Origin: Streptomyces sp. NRRL F-5630 | GTDB lineage: Bacteria > Actinomycetota > Actinomycetes > Streptomycetales > Streptomycetaceae | DNA length: 64,000 nt | NCBI RefSeq assembly: GCF_000719475.1 | Contig: NZ_JOGO01000008.1 | Location: 1-64,000, forward strand | Direction of reading: 5' to 3' | In this document: one piece after another, positions 26,236 through 35,536 of the stretch | Layout of the letters: each line of letters opens with the position of its first letter | Position numbering within the stretch: position 1 is the first letter of the stretch | The notes under the pieces: generated by a model | Database searches by the model: none | What the model was told of the DNA's origin: nothing | What the model saw: only the letters and a program-made list of their open reading frames with translations | Position numbers and translations under genes: made by a program

Positions 26236-27156
26236 GTGACCCCCGTGCGAACCCCCTTGCGCGTCCTCCGGCGGCACCGCCCGCTCTCCGCACTCGTCGT
26301 GGCCGCCGCCCTCGGCGCCACCGCGCTCCTGCCCGCCTCCGCCTCCGCCAGCGCCGAGCCCGCGCCCACCGCGGCCGCCGCCGGTTTCACCGACGACTTC
26401 GACGGACCTGCCGGAGCCGGGGTCGACGGCTCGAAGTGGCAGCTGGAGACCGGCGACAACGTCAACAACCACGAGCGGCAGTACTACACCTCGGGCACCG
26501 ACAACGCGGCACTCGACGGGGACGGACACCTCGTCATCACCGCGAAGAAGGAGAACCCGGCCGGATACCAGTGCTGGTACGGCAGTTGCGAGTACACCTC
26601 CGCGCGGCTCAACACCTCCGGCAAGTTCAGCAGCACCTACGGGCACGTCGAGACCCGCATGAAGATCCCGCGCGGCCAGGGCATGTGGCCGGCCTTCTGG
26701 ATGCTCGGCGACGATCTCGGCTCGGTCGGGTGGCCCAACTCGGGCGAGATCGACGTCATGGAGAACGTCGGCTTCGAGCCGGGCACCGTGCACGGCACGA
26801 TCCACGGGCCCGGCTACTCGGGCGCCGGGGGCATCGGCGCGGGCTACTCGCTGCCCGGTGGCGCCGCCTTCGCCGAAGACTTCCACACCTTCGCCGTCGA
26901 CTGGAACCCGGACTCGATCAGCTGGTCCGTGGACGGCACCGTCTACCAGACCCGCACGCCCGCCGACCTGGGCGGCAACCAGTGGGTCTTCAACAAGCCG
27001 TTCTTCCTCATCCTCAACCTCGCGGTCGGCGGCGACTGGCCCGGCGACCCCGACGGCTCCACGCAGCTCCCGCAGCAGCTCGTCGTCGACTACGTGCACG
27101 TGACGACCGGCGCGGCGGCCAAGTCACAGCAGCAGGCGGCGGCACAGGGCCACTGA
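26236..27156 (+). CDS. Secreted GH16 beta-glucanase
   Basis: A 306-residue secreted glycoside hydrolase. A signal peptide (about residues 1-40, ending LPASASASA) precedes a GH16 laminarinase/endo-1,3-beta-glucanase domain. The catalytic motif is SGEIDVMENVG (two Glu and the Asp between them) and FNKPFFLILNLAVGGDWPGDPD is the conserved C-terminal strand. No carbohydrate-binding module follows. The GTG at 26236 or 26245 are both possible starts; neither has a strong ribosome site. It digests beta-1,3-glucans such as fungal or plant callose. Confidence 0.9.
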   Translation: MTPVRTPLRVLRRHRPLSALVVAAALGATALLPASASASAEPAPTAAAAGFTDDFDGPAGAGVDGSKWQLETGDNVNNHERQYYTSGTDNAALDGDGHLVITAKKENPAGYQCWYGSCEYTSARLNTSGKFSSTYGHVETRMKIPRGQGMWPAFWMLGDDLGSVGWPNSGEIDVMENVGFEPGTVHGTIHGPGYSGAGGIGAGYSLPGGAAFAEDFHTFAVDWNPDSISWSVDGTVYQTRTPADLGGNQWVFNKPFFLILNLAVGGDWPGDPDGSTQLPQQLVVDYVHVTTGAAAKSQQQAAAQGH

Positions 27157-27179
27157 GCGACGCTGCCCGGGCGGGAGGC

Positions 27180-28415
27180 TCACCCCGCCTCGGGGCCCTG
27201 CCCGGGCAGCACGCGCTCCACGTAGTCCCGCGTCGCCTCGTCGAGCCCGACGTCCCCGCCCGAGCGCTCCGACAAGTACCAGCGGTTCTCCAGGAGTTCG
27301 TGGTACACCTGCGCCGGGTCGAGGTTCCGTCGCAACTCCAGCGGCACCCCGCGCACGGCAGGCCGGAACACCTCGCGCACCCAGCGGTGCGCGAGCACCT
27401 CGGTGCGCGCGCCCGCCGGGTCGCCGGGCGCGTAGTCGTCCTGCGTCGCCATCCAGGTCTCCAGGTCGCCGAGCAGCCGCCGCGCCTGGTTCTCCTCCGC
27501 GTCGAGCCCCGTCAGCCGCAGCAACTGCCGCTGGTGGTGCCCCGCGTCGACGACCTTCGGCAGGAAGGTGATGCGCTCGCCGTCGCGCGTCGAGCCGATC
27601 TGCATCTCGGCGACGTCGAAGCCGAGGTCGTTGAGGCGCCGCACCCGCCGGTCGATGTAGTGCCGCTTGTCCGCCGGGTAGACCGACTGCCGCGTCAGCT
27701 CCGTCCACAGCTCCTCGTACCGGGCCGCGAGCGCGGCCGAGAACGCGACGGGGTCCACCGAGGGGTGCAGCGCACCCGACGCCTCCAGGTCGAGCAGCTC
27801 GCCCGCGATGTTCACGCGCGCGAGGTCGATGTCGTACTCGCGCTGGCCCCGGCTGAGCGTCGTGTGCGTCTCGCCGGTCTCGGCGTCCACGAGATAGGCG
27901 GCGAAGGCGCCCGCGTCGCGGCGGAAGAGCGTGTTCGACAGCGAGCAGTCGCCCCACGCGAAGCCCACGAGGTGCAGTCGCACGAGGAGCACGGCGAGCG
28001 CGTCCATGAGGCGGTTCATCGTCGAGGGGCGCATCGTGGTCTCGAACATCGAGCGGTACGGCATCGAGCCGCCCAGGTGCCGTGTGATGAGCGCCGTCTC
28101 CAGCGGTTCCCCGTCCGCCGACGTGCGCCCCGTCACGACCGCGAGCGGATCGACCGCGGGAATCCCGAGACGGTCCAGATCCCGCAGGAGCGCGTACTCG
28201 CGCTCGGCGGGCCGCGTGGCCAGCTCCTTCACCGCGAGCACCTCGTCCCCGGCCCGCGCGTACCGCACGACGTGCCGGGAGATACCCCGCGGAAGCGGCA
28301 CGAGATACCGCTCCGGCCACTCCTCCAGGGGCAGCTCCCACGGGAGGTCCAGGAGGAGAGCAGGGTGCTCCGAATTGGTCGCGCTGATCTGGAGGGTGCT
28401 GATCGGGAGAGTCAT
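27180..28415 (-). CDS. DUF4032 kinase-fold-like protein
   Basis: A 411-residue protein of the DUF4032 family. The N-terminal 230 residues look like a degenerate small-molecule kinase fold: an invariant-lysine-like VLAVKELATR, an E in AEREYALLRDL, a catalytic-loop-like FAWGDCSLSNTLFRRD and a metal-Asp-like AYLVDAETGE, as in lipopolysaccharide kinases. The C-terminal half is the helical DUF4032 domain. No function is established for the family. The ATG at 28415 (MTLPISTLQIS) is preferred over an upstream in-frame start whose extension is Thr/Pro-rich. It converges on the GH16 gene. Confidence 0.72.
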   Translation of the reverse strand: MTLPISTLQISATNSEHPALLLDLPWELPLEEWPERYLVPLPRGISRHVVRYARAGDEVLAVKELATRPAEREYALLRDLDRLGIPAVDPLAVVTGRTSADGEPLETALITRHLGGSMPYRSMFETTMRPSTMNRLMDALAVLLVRLHLVGFAWGDCSLSNTLFRRDAGAFAAYLVDAETGETHTTLSRGQREYDIDLARVNIAGELLDLEASGALHPSVDPVAFSAALAARYEELWTELTRQSVYPADKRHYIDRRVRRLNDLGFDVAEMQIGSTRDGERITFLPKVVDAGHHQRQLLRLTGLDAEENQARRLLGDLETWMATQDDYAPGDPAGARTEVLAHRWVREVFRPAVRGVPLELRRNLDPAQVYHELLENRWYLSERSGGDVGLDEATRDYVERVLPGQGPEAG

Positions 28416-28664
28416 GCCTCGCCTCGTCGTCACGGTCGTCGGGGGCGCCGGGTTCGTGACGGTCGTCGGGGGCGTCACGGAGCCGGTACGCCGCGCACCC
28501 TCGGGCAGCACGATGATCGTACCGCTGGACGGGGGGGTCGGGGCGAGGCGGTACGGAGCCGGAGCGGACGGCGGAGGCGCGGGCGGAAAGGGTCGGCAGG
28601 CGCCTCGTACCGCCCCCCCGCCCGTCCAGCCTTTCCGCTCCCCGTACCGTGCGTGCCCCGGGCC

Positions 28665-29632
28665 TCAGTGCCCCGCCACCTCGTGCGGCCCGTACGGCGC
28701 CTCCAACTCGGCGACCTCCTTCTCGTCCAGGACGAGATCCAGGGCCGCGACCGCGTCCGTCAGGTGCGACTCCTTCGTCACGCCCACGATCGGCGAGGTG
28801 ACCCCGGGCCGCTGGAGCAGCCACGCGAGCGCGACCCGTGCCGCGGGGACCCCGCGGGCCGCCGCGATCCGCTGGACCGCCTCGACGATCTCGCGGTCCC
28901 CCTCCGCGTAGAGCGTCTTGCCGAACTCGTCCGTGCGCGCTCGCTCCGTCTCCGCGTCCCACGGACGGGTGAGCCGCCCCCGCGCCAGCGGGCTCCATGG
29001 CAGCACGCCCACGCCCTGGTCCGCGCAGAGCGGCAGCATCTCGCGCTCCTCCTCGCGGTAGAGCAGGTTGTAGTGGTCCTGCATCGACACGAAACGCGTC
29101 CAGCCGTGTGCCGCCGCCGTGTACTGAAGCTTCGAGAACTGCCAGGCGTACATCGAACTCGCCCCGATGTAGCGGGCCTTGCCCGCCTTGACGATGTCGT
29201 GGAGCGCTTCCATCGTCTCCTCGACGGGCGTCGACGCGTCGAAGCGGTGGATCTGGTAGAGGTCCACGTGGTCGGTGCCGAGCCGCTTCAGGCTCGCGTC
29301 GATCTCGTGCAGGATCACCTTCCGCGAGAGCCCGCCGCCGTTGGGGCCCCGCGCATCGGCATGTACACCTTCGTGGCGAGCACGATGTCCTCGCGGCGCG
29401 CGAAGTCCTTCAGCGCGCGGCCCACGATCTCCTCGCTCGTGCCGTCCGAGTAGGCGTTGGCGGTGTCGAAGAAGGTGATGCCCGCCTCGATCGCCTGCCG
29501 GATCAGGGGCCGCGAGCGCTCCTCGTCGAGCGTCCACGCGTGGTTGCCCCGGTCGGGGATCCCGAAGCTCATGCACCCCAGGGTGAGGCGCGAGACGTCC
29601 AGCCCTGTCGAGCCGAGTTTCACGTACTGCAC
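28665..29632 (-). pseudogene. Aldo/keto reductase, frameshifted
   Basis: The gene starts at the GTG at 29632 ([28 protein letters not shown] site) and runs to [14 protein letters not shown]...[10 protein letters not shown]. It continues in a second frame from [35 protein letters not shown] to the stop at 28665. The break is in the GGGGCCCC run at 29343-29350. One extra base restores a 322-residue product with intact catalytic Asp, Tyr, Lys and His. It could be a fresh pseudogene or a homopolymer error; the otherwise perfect conservation favours a very recent event or an error. Confidence 0.82.
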
Positions 29633-29775
29633 AGCGTGGCCTCCGTCGGTGGTCGGGCGGCCGGGAGCGGTCCCGGCCCGTCCATGATCCTCCTTCTCGC
29701 GCGCCCCGCTCGGGGACGTCCCGCATCGTGAGCCGGGCGGGCCCCGGGCCGCCGGTTCCTTGCTAGCCTGCCTGC

Positions 29776-29871
29776 GGGGCCGTGACTGGCGCGAACAGTG
29801 GAATCGACCACGAGGAAGCGGCCCCCGCACGGGCGGTGCCTCCGTCCGGTGTGCGGTCGTGCGCCTGGGCC
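29776..29871 (+). promoter_or_regulatory. ZTP (pfl) riboswitch upstream of glyA
   Basis: The conserved ZTP-aptamer parts are all present in order: CCGTGACTGGCG with GAA (29780-29794), then TGGAAT and ACCAC, then AGGAAGCGGCCC closing the first stem on GGGGCC, a variable linker, and GCGCCTGGGC (29861-29870) as the pseudoknot side. A possible -10 (TAGCCT, 29764-29769) lies just upstream. ZTP riboswitches sense the folate-shortage signal ZTP/ZMP and switch on one-carbon genes; glyA is a classic target. The linker of about 30 bases is within the family range. Confidence 0.88.
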
Positions 29872-29897
29872 ATTCGTCACTGACCTGGGAGTGAGCC

Positions 29898-31388
29898 ATG
29901 TCCCGCGCACCCGAGCAGTTCCCCGCCCCCGAGCCCACCGGCGACCCCGAGCGGAACGCCTCCCTCGCGTCCGCCGCCTTCCGCGGCGCCCTCGATGTCG
30001 TCCGCTCCGTCGAACCCCGCATCGCCGCCGCGATCGGCCAGGAGCTGACCGACCAGCGCGAGTCCCTCAAGCTCATCGCGAGCGAGAACTACGCGTCCCC
30101 CGCGACGCTCCTCGCGATGGGCAACTGGATGAGCGACAAGTACGCCGAAGGCACCGTCGGGCACCGCTTCTACGCGGGCTGCCGCAACGTCGACACCGTC
30201 GAGTCCATCGCCGCCGAGCACGCGCGCGCCCTCTTCGGCGCCGACCACGCCTACGTGCAGCCCCACTCCGGCATCGACGCCAACCTCGTCGCCTTCTGGT
30301 CGGTCCTCTCGCAGCGCGTCGAGAGCCCGGCGCTGGAGCGCGCGGGGGCCCGGGGCGTCAACGACCTGAGCGAGGAGGACTGGGCGGGACTGCGGCGCGC
30401 CCTCGGCGACCAGCGGATGCTGGGCATGTCGCTCGACGCGGGCGGCCACCTCACGCACGGCTTCCGCCCTAACATCAGCGGCAAGATGTTCCACCAGCGC
30501 AGTTACGGAACCGACCCGGAGACGGGCCGGATCGACTACGACGCCGTACGCGCCGCCGCCCGCGAGTTCCGCCCGCTCATCCTCATCGCCGGCTACTCCG
30601 CCTACCCGCGCCTCGTCAACTTCCGTGTCATGCGCGAGATCGCGGACGAGGTCGGCGCGACGCTCATGGTCGACATGGCCCACTTCGCCGGGCTCGTCGC
30701 GGGCAAGGTCCTCACCGGCGAGTACGACCCCGTGCCCTTCGCGCACATCGTGACGACCACGACGCACAAGTCCCTGCGCGGCCCGCGCGGCGGCATGGTG
30801 CTGTGCGAGGAGTCCCTCGCCGAGCACGTCGACCGCGGCTGCCCCATGGTCCTCGGCGGCCCGCTCCCGCACGTCATGGCCGCCAAGGCCGTCGCCCTCG
30901 CCGAGGCCCGGCAGCCCGCCTTCCGGACGTACGCGCGGCAGATCGTCGACAACGCGCGCGCCCTCGCCGAGGGGCTCGCACGGCGCGGCGCGAAGCTCGT
31001 CACGGGCGGCACCGACAACCACCTCGTCCTCCTCGACGTCTCCGGCTACGGTCTCACCGGGCGGCAGGCCGAGTCCGCGCTCCTCGACTCCGGCATCGTC
31101 ACCAACCGCAACGCCGTCCCGCAGGACCCCAACGGCGCCTGGTACACGAGCGGCATCCGGCTCGGCACGCCCGCGCTCACGACGCGCGGCCTCGGCACAC
31201 CCGAACTCGACGAGGTCGCCGCTCTCATCGACGGCGTCCTGCGCGGGACCCGCCCCGGCACGACGAAGTCGGGCAAGCCCTCCAAGGCCCAGTACGCCAT
31301 CGAGGACGGCCTCGCGGCCCGCACCGCCGAGCAGGCCGCCGACCTCCTCGCCAAGCACCCGCTCTACCCGGGCATCGACCTCACCTGA
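29898..31388 (+). CDS. glyA: Serine hydroxymethyltransferase
   Basis: A 496-residue PLP enzyme interconverting serine and glycine with tetrahydrofolate. Key segments are [14 protein letters not shown] near the N-terminus, [26 protein letters not shown] and [14 protein letters not shown], with Lys291 as the PLP Schiff base. It is longer than the usual 420-residue form, with an insertion around residues 135-190 seen in the actinobacterial long-form SHMT. The ATG at 29898 follows GGGAG. It is controlled by the upstream ZTP riboswitch and ends before a strong hairpin. Confidence 0.95.
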   Translation: MSRAPEQFPAPEPTGDPERNASLASAAFRGALDVVRSVEPRIAAAIGQELTDQRESLKLIASENYASPATLLAMGNWMSDKYAEGTVGHRFYAGCRNVDTVESIAAEHARALFGADHAYVQPHSGIDANLVAFWSVLSQRVESPALERAGARGVNDLSEEDWAGLRRALGDQRMLGMSLDAGGHLTHGFRPNISGKMFHQRSYGTDPETGRIDYDAVRAAAREFRPLILIAGYSAYPRLVNFRVMREIADEVGATLMVDMAHFAGLVAGKVLTGEYDPVPFAHIVTTTTHKSLRGPRGGMVLCEESLAEHVDRGCPMVLGGPLPHVMAAKAVALAEARQPAFRTYARQIVDNARALAEGLARRGAKLVTGGTDNHLVLLDVSGYGLTGRQAESALLDSGIVTNRNAVPQDPNGAWYTSGIRLGTPALTTRGLGTPELDEVAALIDGVLRGTRPGTTKSGKPSKAQYAIEDGLAARTAEQAADLLAKHPLYPGIDLT

Positions 31389-31398
31389 GCCGCGCGGA

Positions 31399-31432
31399 CC
31401 GCGGCGCGCCCCTCTTCAGGGGAGCGCCGCGG
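31399..31432. terminator. Hairpin terminator after glyA
   Basis: CCGCGGCGC-G-CCCCT loops back onto AGGGG-A-GCGCCGCGG across a four-base loop, 11 bases past the glyA stop. No T-run. Confidence 0.8.
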
Positions 31433-31576
31433 ACCGCCGGGACCCGCGTCCTCCGGTGACGAACTCCTCGCGCCCCAGGACCAGTCCGGCGGCCCGGCTC
31501 ACCACCGCGTCCGGTCGGCTCCGCCACAGGGGGCACCGCCGCCCGGCCGCGTCGGTCCGCCGGAACCGCGCGGCCC

Positions 31577-32092
31577 TCACTCCTCGCGCTCGGAGTACCG
31601 CGCTCGGGCCCACAGCGGCAGGATCAGCCAGCACAGCACGTACCAGCCGACGACGCCTGCCACGAACCAGGGGACGAAGGCGTCGTGCGTCGCGGTGCGC
31701 AGGACGAGGAAGAGGGCCGAGGTGAGTGTCGCGAGGAGCAGCATGAGGCCCACGAACGTCATGCGCGCGGCCCACTCGACGGTCCGCTTCTTGATCCGGC
31801 GGCCCGACAGGAGCCGGTGGAAGGGGACGGGGGATATGAGGGCGCCCGTCGCGAGGGCGCCGAGCACCACTGTCGTCAGGTAGATGTTCGTGTCCGTCTG
31901 CGACAGCTCGCCGAAAATCGGCGTGAACACGACCGTCAGCAGGAAGCCGAAGAGGATCTGGACGCCGGTCTGCGCGACCCGCACCTCCTGCATCAGCTCG
32001 TTCCACTGCCGGTCCGCCCGTTCCTCCTCGCTCTCGCGTCGCCCGCGCCCCGCCACCGGGACCTCCGCCTCCGCCTCGGCCTGCGCCGTCAT
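31577..32092 (-). CDS. DUF6328 family membrane protein
   Basis: A 171-residue protein with a charged N-terminus (residues 1-40, rich in Glu/Arg, with ADRQWNELMQEVRVAQTGVQ) and four membrane helices. The run QILFGFLLTVVFTPIF followed by THDAFVPWFVAG is typical of DUF6328. Function unknown. It probably has its own promoter, 175 bases upstream of which lies the GH15 gene's stop. Confidence 0.75.
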   Translation of the reverse strand: MTAQAEAEAEVPVAGRGRRESEEERADRQWNELMQEVRVAQTGVQILFGFLLTVVFTPIFGELSQTDTNIYLTTVVLGALATGALISPVPFHRLLSGRRIKKRTVEWAARMTFVGLMLLLATLTSALFLVLRTATHDAFVPWFVAGVVGWYVLCWLILPLWARARYSEREE

Positions 32093-32267
32093 GCCGCCCT
32101 CCCCGCTTCCTGTCCGTGGCGGGCGCTTACCCCCGTTGGCCCAGGGTTCACCCCCCGTACGCGGGGACGGGAACGTGTCCCGTACACCCGTCCCGAGCAG
32201 GGCATACGCTCACGCCCCACCCGCCCCGAGAGAGTCCCGATCTCCCGCCCCGGCACCTCCGCGCCGC

Positions 32268-34130
32268 TCAGGCCCCGAGGGTCCGGTCCAGGTTCACCGC
32301 CGCGCTGATGAGCGCGAGGTGAGTGAATGCCTGCGGGAAGTTGCCCAGTTGCTCGCCCGTGGGCCCGATCTGCTCCGCGTACAGGCCGAGATGGTTGGCG
32401 TACGTGAACATCTTCTCCAGCGCGAGCCGCGCGCCCTCCACGTCCCCCGACCGCGTCAGCGCCTCCACCCACCAGAACGAGCAGATCGAGAAGGTGCCCT
32501 CGGCGCCCTCCAGGCCGTCGGGCGAGAGCCTCGGGTCGTAGCGGAAGACGAGGCTGTCCGCGACGAGATCGCGGCGGATCGCCTCCACCGTGCCGAGGAA
32601 GCGCGGGTCGGTGGGGGAGAGGAACTTCACCATCGGCATGAGGAGCAGCGCGGCGTCCACCACCGCGTCCCCGCCCACCGCCTCCTCCGCCTCCGCGCAG
32701 TCCCCGGGCCGCAGCCGCTGCGTGAACGTCCCCGCCTCCTCGTCCCAGCCCTCCTCGATGATCTGCCGGTACATCGCGTCCCGTGTCGCCATCCACCGCC
32801 CCAGATCCCCCGGCAGTCCCCGCTGCCGTGCCACCCGCACCATCCGCTCCACGGCGACCCAGCACATGAGCCGCGAGTAGGTGTGCCGCTGACGGCCGGC
32901 CCGGGTCTCCCAGATGCTCTCGTCCGGCTGGTCCCAGTGGTCGAGCAGCCAGTCGAGCAGGGTGCACAGATCGGTCCACGCCTCGTACGAGATGCCCTTG
33001 CCGTACTTGTTGAACAGGTAGACGGAGTCGATGAGTTCGCCGAAGATGTCGAGCTGGAGCTGATCCTTGGCGCCGTTGCCGACGCGGCACGGCGCCGAGC
33101 CCCGGTAGCCCTCCCAGTGGTCGAGCACGACCTCCTCGTGCACCGCCTCGCCGTCGATCGAGTACAGCGCGCGCAGCGGACCGCCCTCGCCGTTCACGCA
33201 CGTCTTGCGCAGCAGGCGCGTCAGCCAGCCCGTGAAGGCGTCCGCCTCCTCGGTGAACCCGAGCCGCAGCAGTGCGTACAGGGAGAACGCCGCGTCCCTG
33301 ATCCACACGTACCGGTAGTCCCAGTTCCGCTCCCCGCCCACCCGCTCGGGCAGGCCGAGCGTCGGCGCCGCGATCACCGCGCCGCTCGGCTCGTGCGTGA
33401 GCAGCTTCAGGGTCAGCACGGAGCGGTGCACCCGCTCGCGCCAGCGGCCCGCGTACCCCGAGCGGGAGAGCCAGCGGCGCCAGTAGGCGACCGTCCCGAG
33501 GAACAGCTCTTCGACCTCGGCCGCCGACGTCTCGCCCGTGTCCTCCCGTACGTCCTCCAGGACGAACGAGGCCGACTCGCCCGCCGCGAGCGTGAACTCG
33601 CCGTGCGCGTCCCGCTCCCCGACCCGCAGCGGGACCCGCGTACGCAGGGCGAGCGCCCCCGCCGGCCCGGCGAACTCGGCGCCGTACGCCGTGGCACGGG
33701 CCCCGTGCGGGGCGCGCCCGTAGTCCATGCGCGGCGCGATCTCCATCCGCATCGGCATCCGCCCCCGCACGCACACCACGCGCCGCACGAGCCGCTGCCG
33801 GTGCGTCTCGTCCTTCGGCCGCAGCAGCGGCATGAAGTCCTGCACCTCGACGATGCCGTCCCGCGTGAGCATCCGCGTCACGAGAATGTTCGTGTCGGGG
33901 AAGTAGAACTGGTGGTACGTCGCCTCGCCGTCCGCCACCGGGGCGATCCGCCAGCGCCCGCCCTCGCGCGCGTCGAGCAGTGCTCCGAAGACGCTCGGCG
34001 AGTCGAAGCGCGGGGCGCAGAACCAGTCGACACTGCCGTCCACCGCGACGAGCGCCGCCGTGCGCAGGTCCCCGATGAGGCCGTGCTCCGCGATCGGCGG
34101 GTACGCGCCGTGCCGCTCCTGCTCCGCCAT
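32268..34130 (-). CDS. GH15-family trehalase/glucoamylase-like enzyme
   Basis: A 620-residue cytoplasmic protein. The N-terminal trehalase-like beta-domain starts YPPIAEHGLIGDLRTAALVAVDGSVDWFCAPRFDSPSVFGALLD. The GH15 (alpha/alpha)6 domain follows from about residue 215, with NWDYRYVWIRDAAFSLYALLRLGF, the acid segment PDESIWETRAGRQRHTYSRLMCW and FSICSFWWVEAL. Actinobacterial members of this type include acid trehalases and glucoamylases; the sequence alone does not decide. No signal peptide. The ATG at 34130 begins MAEQERHGAYPP. Confidence 0.9.
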   Translation of the reverse strand: MAEQERHGAYPPIAEHGLIGDLRTAALVAVDGSVDWFCAPRFDSPSVFGALLDAREGGRWRIAPVADGEATYHQFYFPDTNILVTRMLTRDGIVEVQDFMPLLRPKDETHRQRLVRRVVCVRGRMPMRMEIAPRMDYGRAPHGARATAYGAEFAGPAGALALRTRVPLRVGERDAHGEFTLAAGESASFVLEDVREDTGETSAAEVEELFLGTVAYWRRWLSRSGYAGRWRERVHRSVLTLKLLTHEPSGAVIAAPTLGLPERVGGERNWDYRYVWIRDAAFSLYALLRLGFTEEADAFTGWLTRLLRKTCVNGEGGPLRALYSIDGEAVHEEVVLDHWEGYRGSAPCRVGNGAKDQLQLDIFGELIDSVYLFNKYGKGISYEAWTDLCTLLDWLLDHWDQPDESIWETRAGRQRHTYSRLMCWVAVERMVRVARQRGLPGDLGRWMATRDAMYRQIIEEGWDEEAGTFTQRLRPGDCAEAEEAVGGDAVVDAALLLMPMVKFLSPTDPRFLGTVEAIRRDLVADSLVFRYDPRLSPDGLEGAEGTFSICSFWWVEALTRSGDVEGARLALEKMFTYANHLGLYAEQIGPTGEQLGNFPQAFTHLALISAAVNLDRTLGA

Positions 34131-34288
34131 CGTCGGGCCTCCCGGGGCTCGGGCCGGGAGCGGGCGCGGCCCCGGCCGGTCCGCACCGCCAGTGTCAGGG
34201 CCCGCGCCCCCGTCCGCACGCGCAGGACACCCGGCGCCTCACCCGGCGCCCCTGGTCAGGGCGGGTGGCGCGGGGGCAGACTGCTCCC

Positions 34289-35194
34289 ATGAGCATCCCA
34301 CGCATCGGCCTCGTCGGCTCCGGTTCCTGGGCCGAGCGCACCCACGCCCCCGCGCTCGCCGCGCACCCGGGGGTCGCCTTCACCGGGGTCTGGGGCCGCA
34401 GGCCCGAGGCCGCCGCGGCGCTCGCCGCCGCGCACGGCGTCCCCGCCCACAGCGGTGAGGACGGCTTCGCGGAACTCCTCGCGACCAGCGACGCGCTCGC
34501 CTTCGCCCTCCCGCCGGACGTGCAGGCCCCGCTCGCGACGCGTGCCGCCGAGGCGGGCCGCCACCTCCTGCTCGACAAGCCGATCGCCACCGAGGTCGCG
34601 ACGGCCCGCGCGCTCGCCGACGCCGTCACGACCGCGGGCGTCGCCTCCGTCGTCTTCACGACCATGCGCTTCGCCCCCTCGTCCGCCGCCTGGCTCGCCG
34701 GCCTCGCCGGGCGCGACGGCTGGATCACCGGCCGCGCGGAGTGGTTCGGGGGCCTGTACGGGAGCGACGCGGACCCGAGCCCCGACTCGCCGTGGCGCCG
34801 CGCGAAGGGCGGCCTGTGGGACGTCGGCCCGCACGCCCTGTCGGTCCTGCTCGCCGTCCTCGGCGACATCGAGGCGGTCACGGCGGTACGCGGCGCACCG
34901 GACCTGACCCACCTCGTCCTGCGCCACGCCTCGGGCGCCACCAGTTCGGCGGCCCTGACGCTGAGCGCCCCCAAGGCCGCCGCGGGTGTCTCGGTCACCT
35001 TCCGGGGCACCGAGGGCGTCGAGAGCCTCCCCGAGGGCCGCGACACCTCCGTCACCTCGTTCACCGCCGCGATCGACGCGCTGCTCACGGCGATCGACAC
35101 GAAGACCCCGCACCCGTGCGACGTGCGCTTCGGGGCCCGGCTGACGGAACTGCTGGCCCAGGCGGAGGGGCAGCTGAAGGCGGCGGGGGCGTAG
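34289..35194 (+). CDS. Gfo/Idh/MocA-family oxidoreductase
   Basis: A 301-residue NAD(P)-dependent sugar or polyol dehydrogenase. The Rossmann motif IGLVGSGSWAERTHAPAL opens the protein and LLLDKPIATE carries the conserved Lys of the [ED]KP motif. GGLWDVGPHALSVLLAVLGD holds the G-G-x-x-x-D-x-x-x-H catalytic pattern. It is slightly shorter than the typical 330-380 residues. The ATG at 34289 is chosen by homology; the ribosome site is weak. It is divergent from the GH15 gene, suggesting a shared sugar theme. Confidence 0.88.
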   Translation: MSIPRIGLVGSGSWAERTHAPALAAHPGVAFTGVWGRRPEAAAALAAAHGVPAHSGEDGFAELLATSDALAFALPPDVQAPLATRAAEAGRHLLLDKPIATEVATARALADAVTTAGVASVVFTTMRFAPSSAAWLAGLAGRDGWITGRAEWFGGLYGSDADPSPDSPWRRAKGGLWDVGPHALSVLLAVLGDIEAVTAVRGAPDLTHLVLRHASGATSSAALTLSAPKAAAGVSVTFRGTEGVESLPEGRDTSVTSFTAAIDALLTAIDTKTPHPCDVRFGARLTELLAQAEGQLKAAGA

Positions 35195-35536
35195 GCGGAC
35201 CTTGCGGGAGAAGCGGCGCCGCGGGCGAGCGCGCGCTTCTCCCGCACCGAGCGAGGAGAACCGCGTCCTCGCCTCGTGCCCGGGGCTCGCGCCGTACCGG
35301 CCGACCACATATCGACTTATCGGTTTGTCGGCTCGTACGACCGTTCGGCGGTCCTTCGTACGAGTGCATCCCCCGCCTCTCCGCCGCCCCGCCCACCCCG
35401 CCCCGGTACCCCGTACGGCCTCTCCCCGCCCCGCGAAGGGCCAGGTGTGACGGCGGAGCCCGCAGGGAACCCGTGGGTGCGTACCTGACCAGCACGACCG
35501 CACCGGCCCGGCCGCCGGCGCTGACGGGTGGCGACG
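35195..35536. other. Intergenic region upstream of the Clp unfoldase gene
   Basis: About 340 bases with no gene. It contains an AT-richer block (ACCACATATCGACTTATCGG, near 35304-35323) and a long inverted repeat at 35332-35364, so it probably holds the clp promoter. I see neither a HAIR (HspR) nor a CtsR heptad repeat. Confidence 0.5.
35332..35364. promoter_or_regulatory. Inverted repeat upstream of the Clp unfoldase gene
   Basis: CTCGTACGA (35332-35340) and TCGTACGAG (35356-35364) are perfect 9-bp arms, 15 bases apart, 173 bases before the clp start. This may be an operator for an unidentified regulator, or a leader hairpin. Confidence 0.5.

Noticed and set aside
28524..28630. GCTGGACGGG/CCCGTCCAGC long-range inverted repeat before the DUF4032 start
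   Set aside because: The arms are about 87 bases apart in very GC-rich DNA; I cannot separate it from background.
35195..35536. HspR HAIR or CtsR operator for the Clp gene
   Set aside because: Neither CTTGAGT/ACTCAAG nor the GGTCAAA direct repeat is present.
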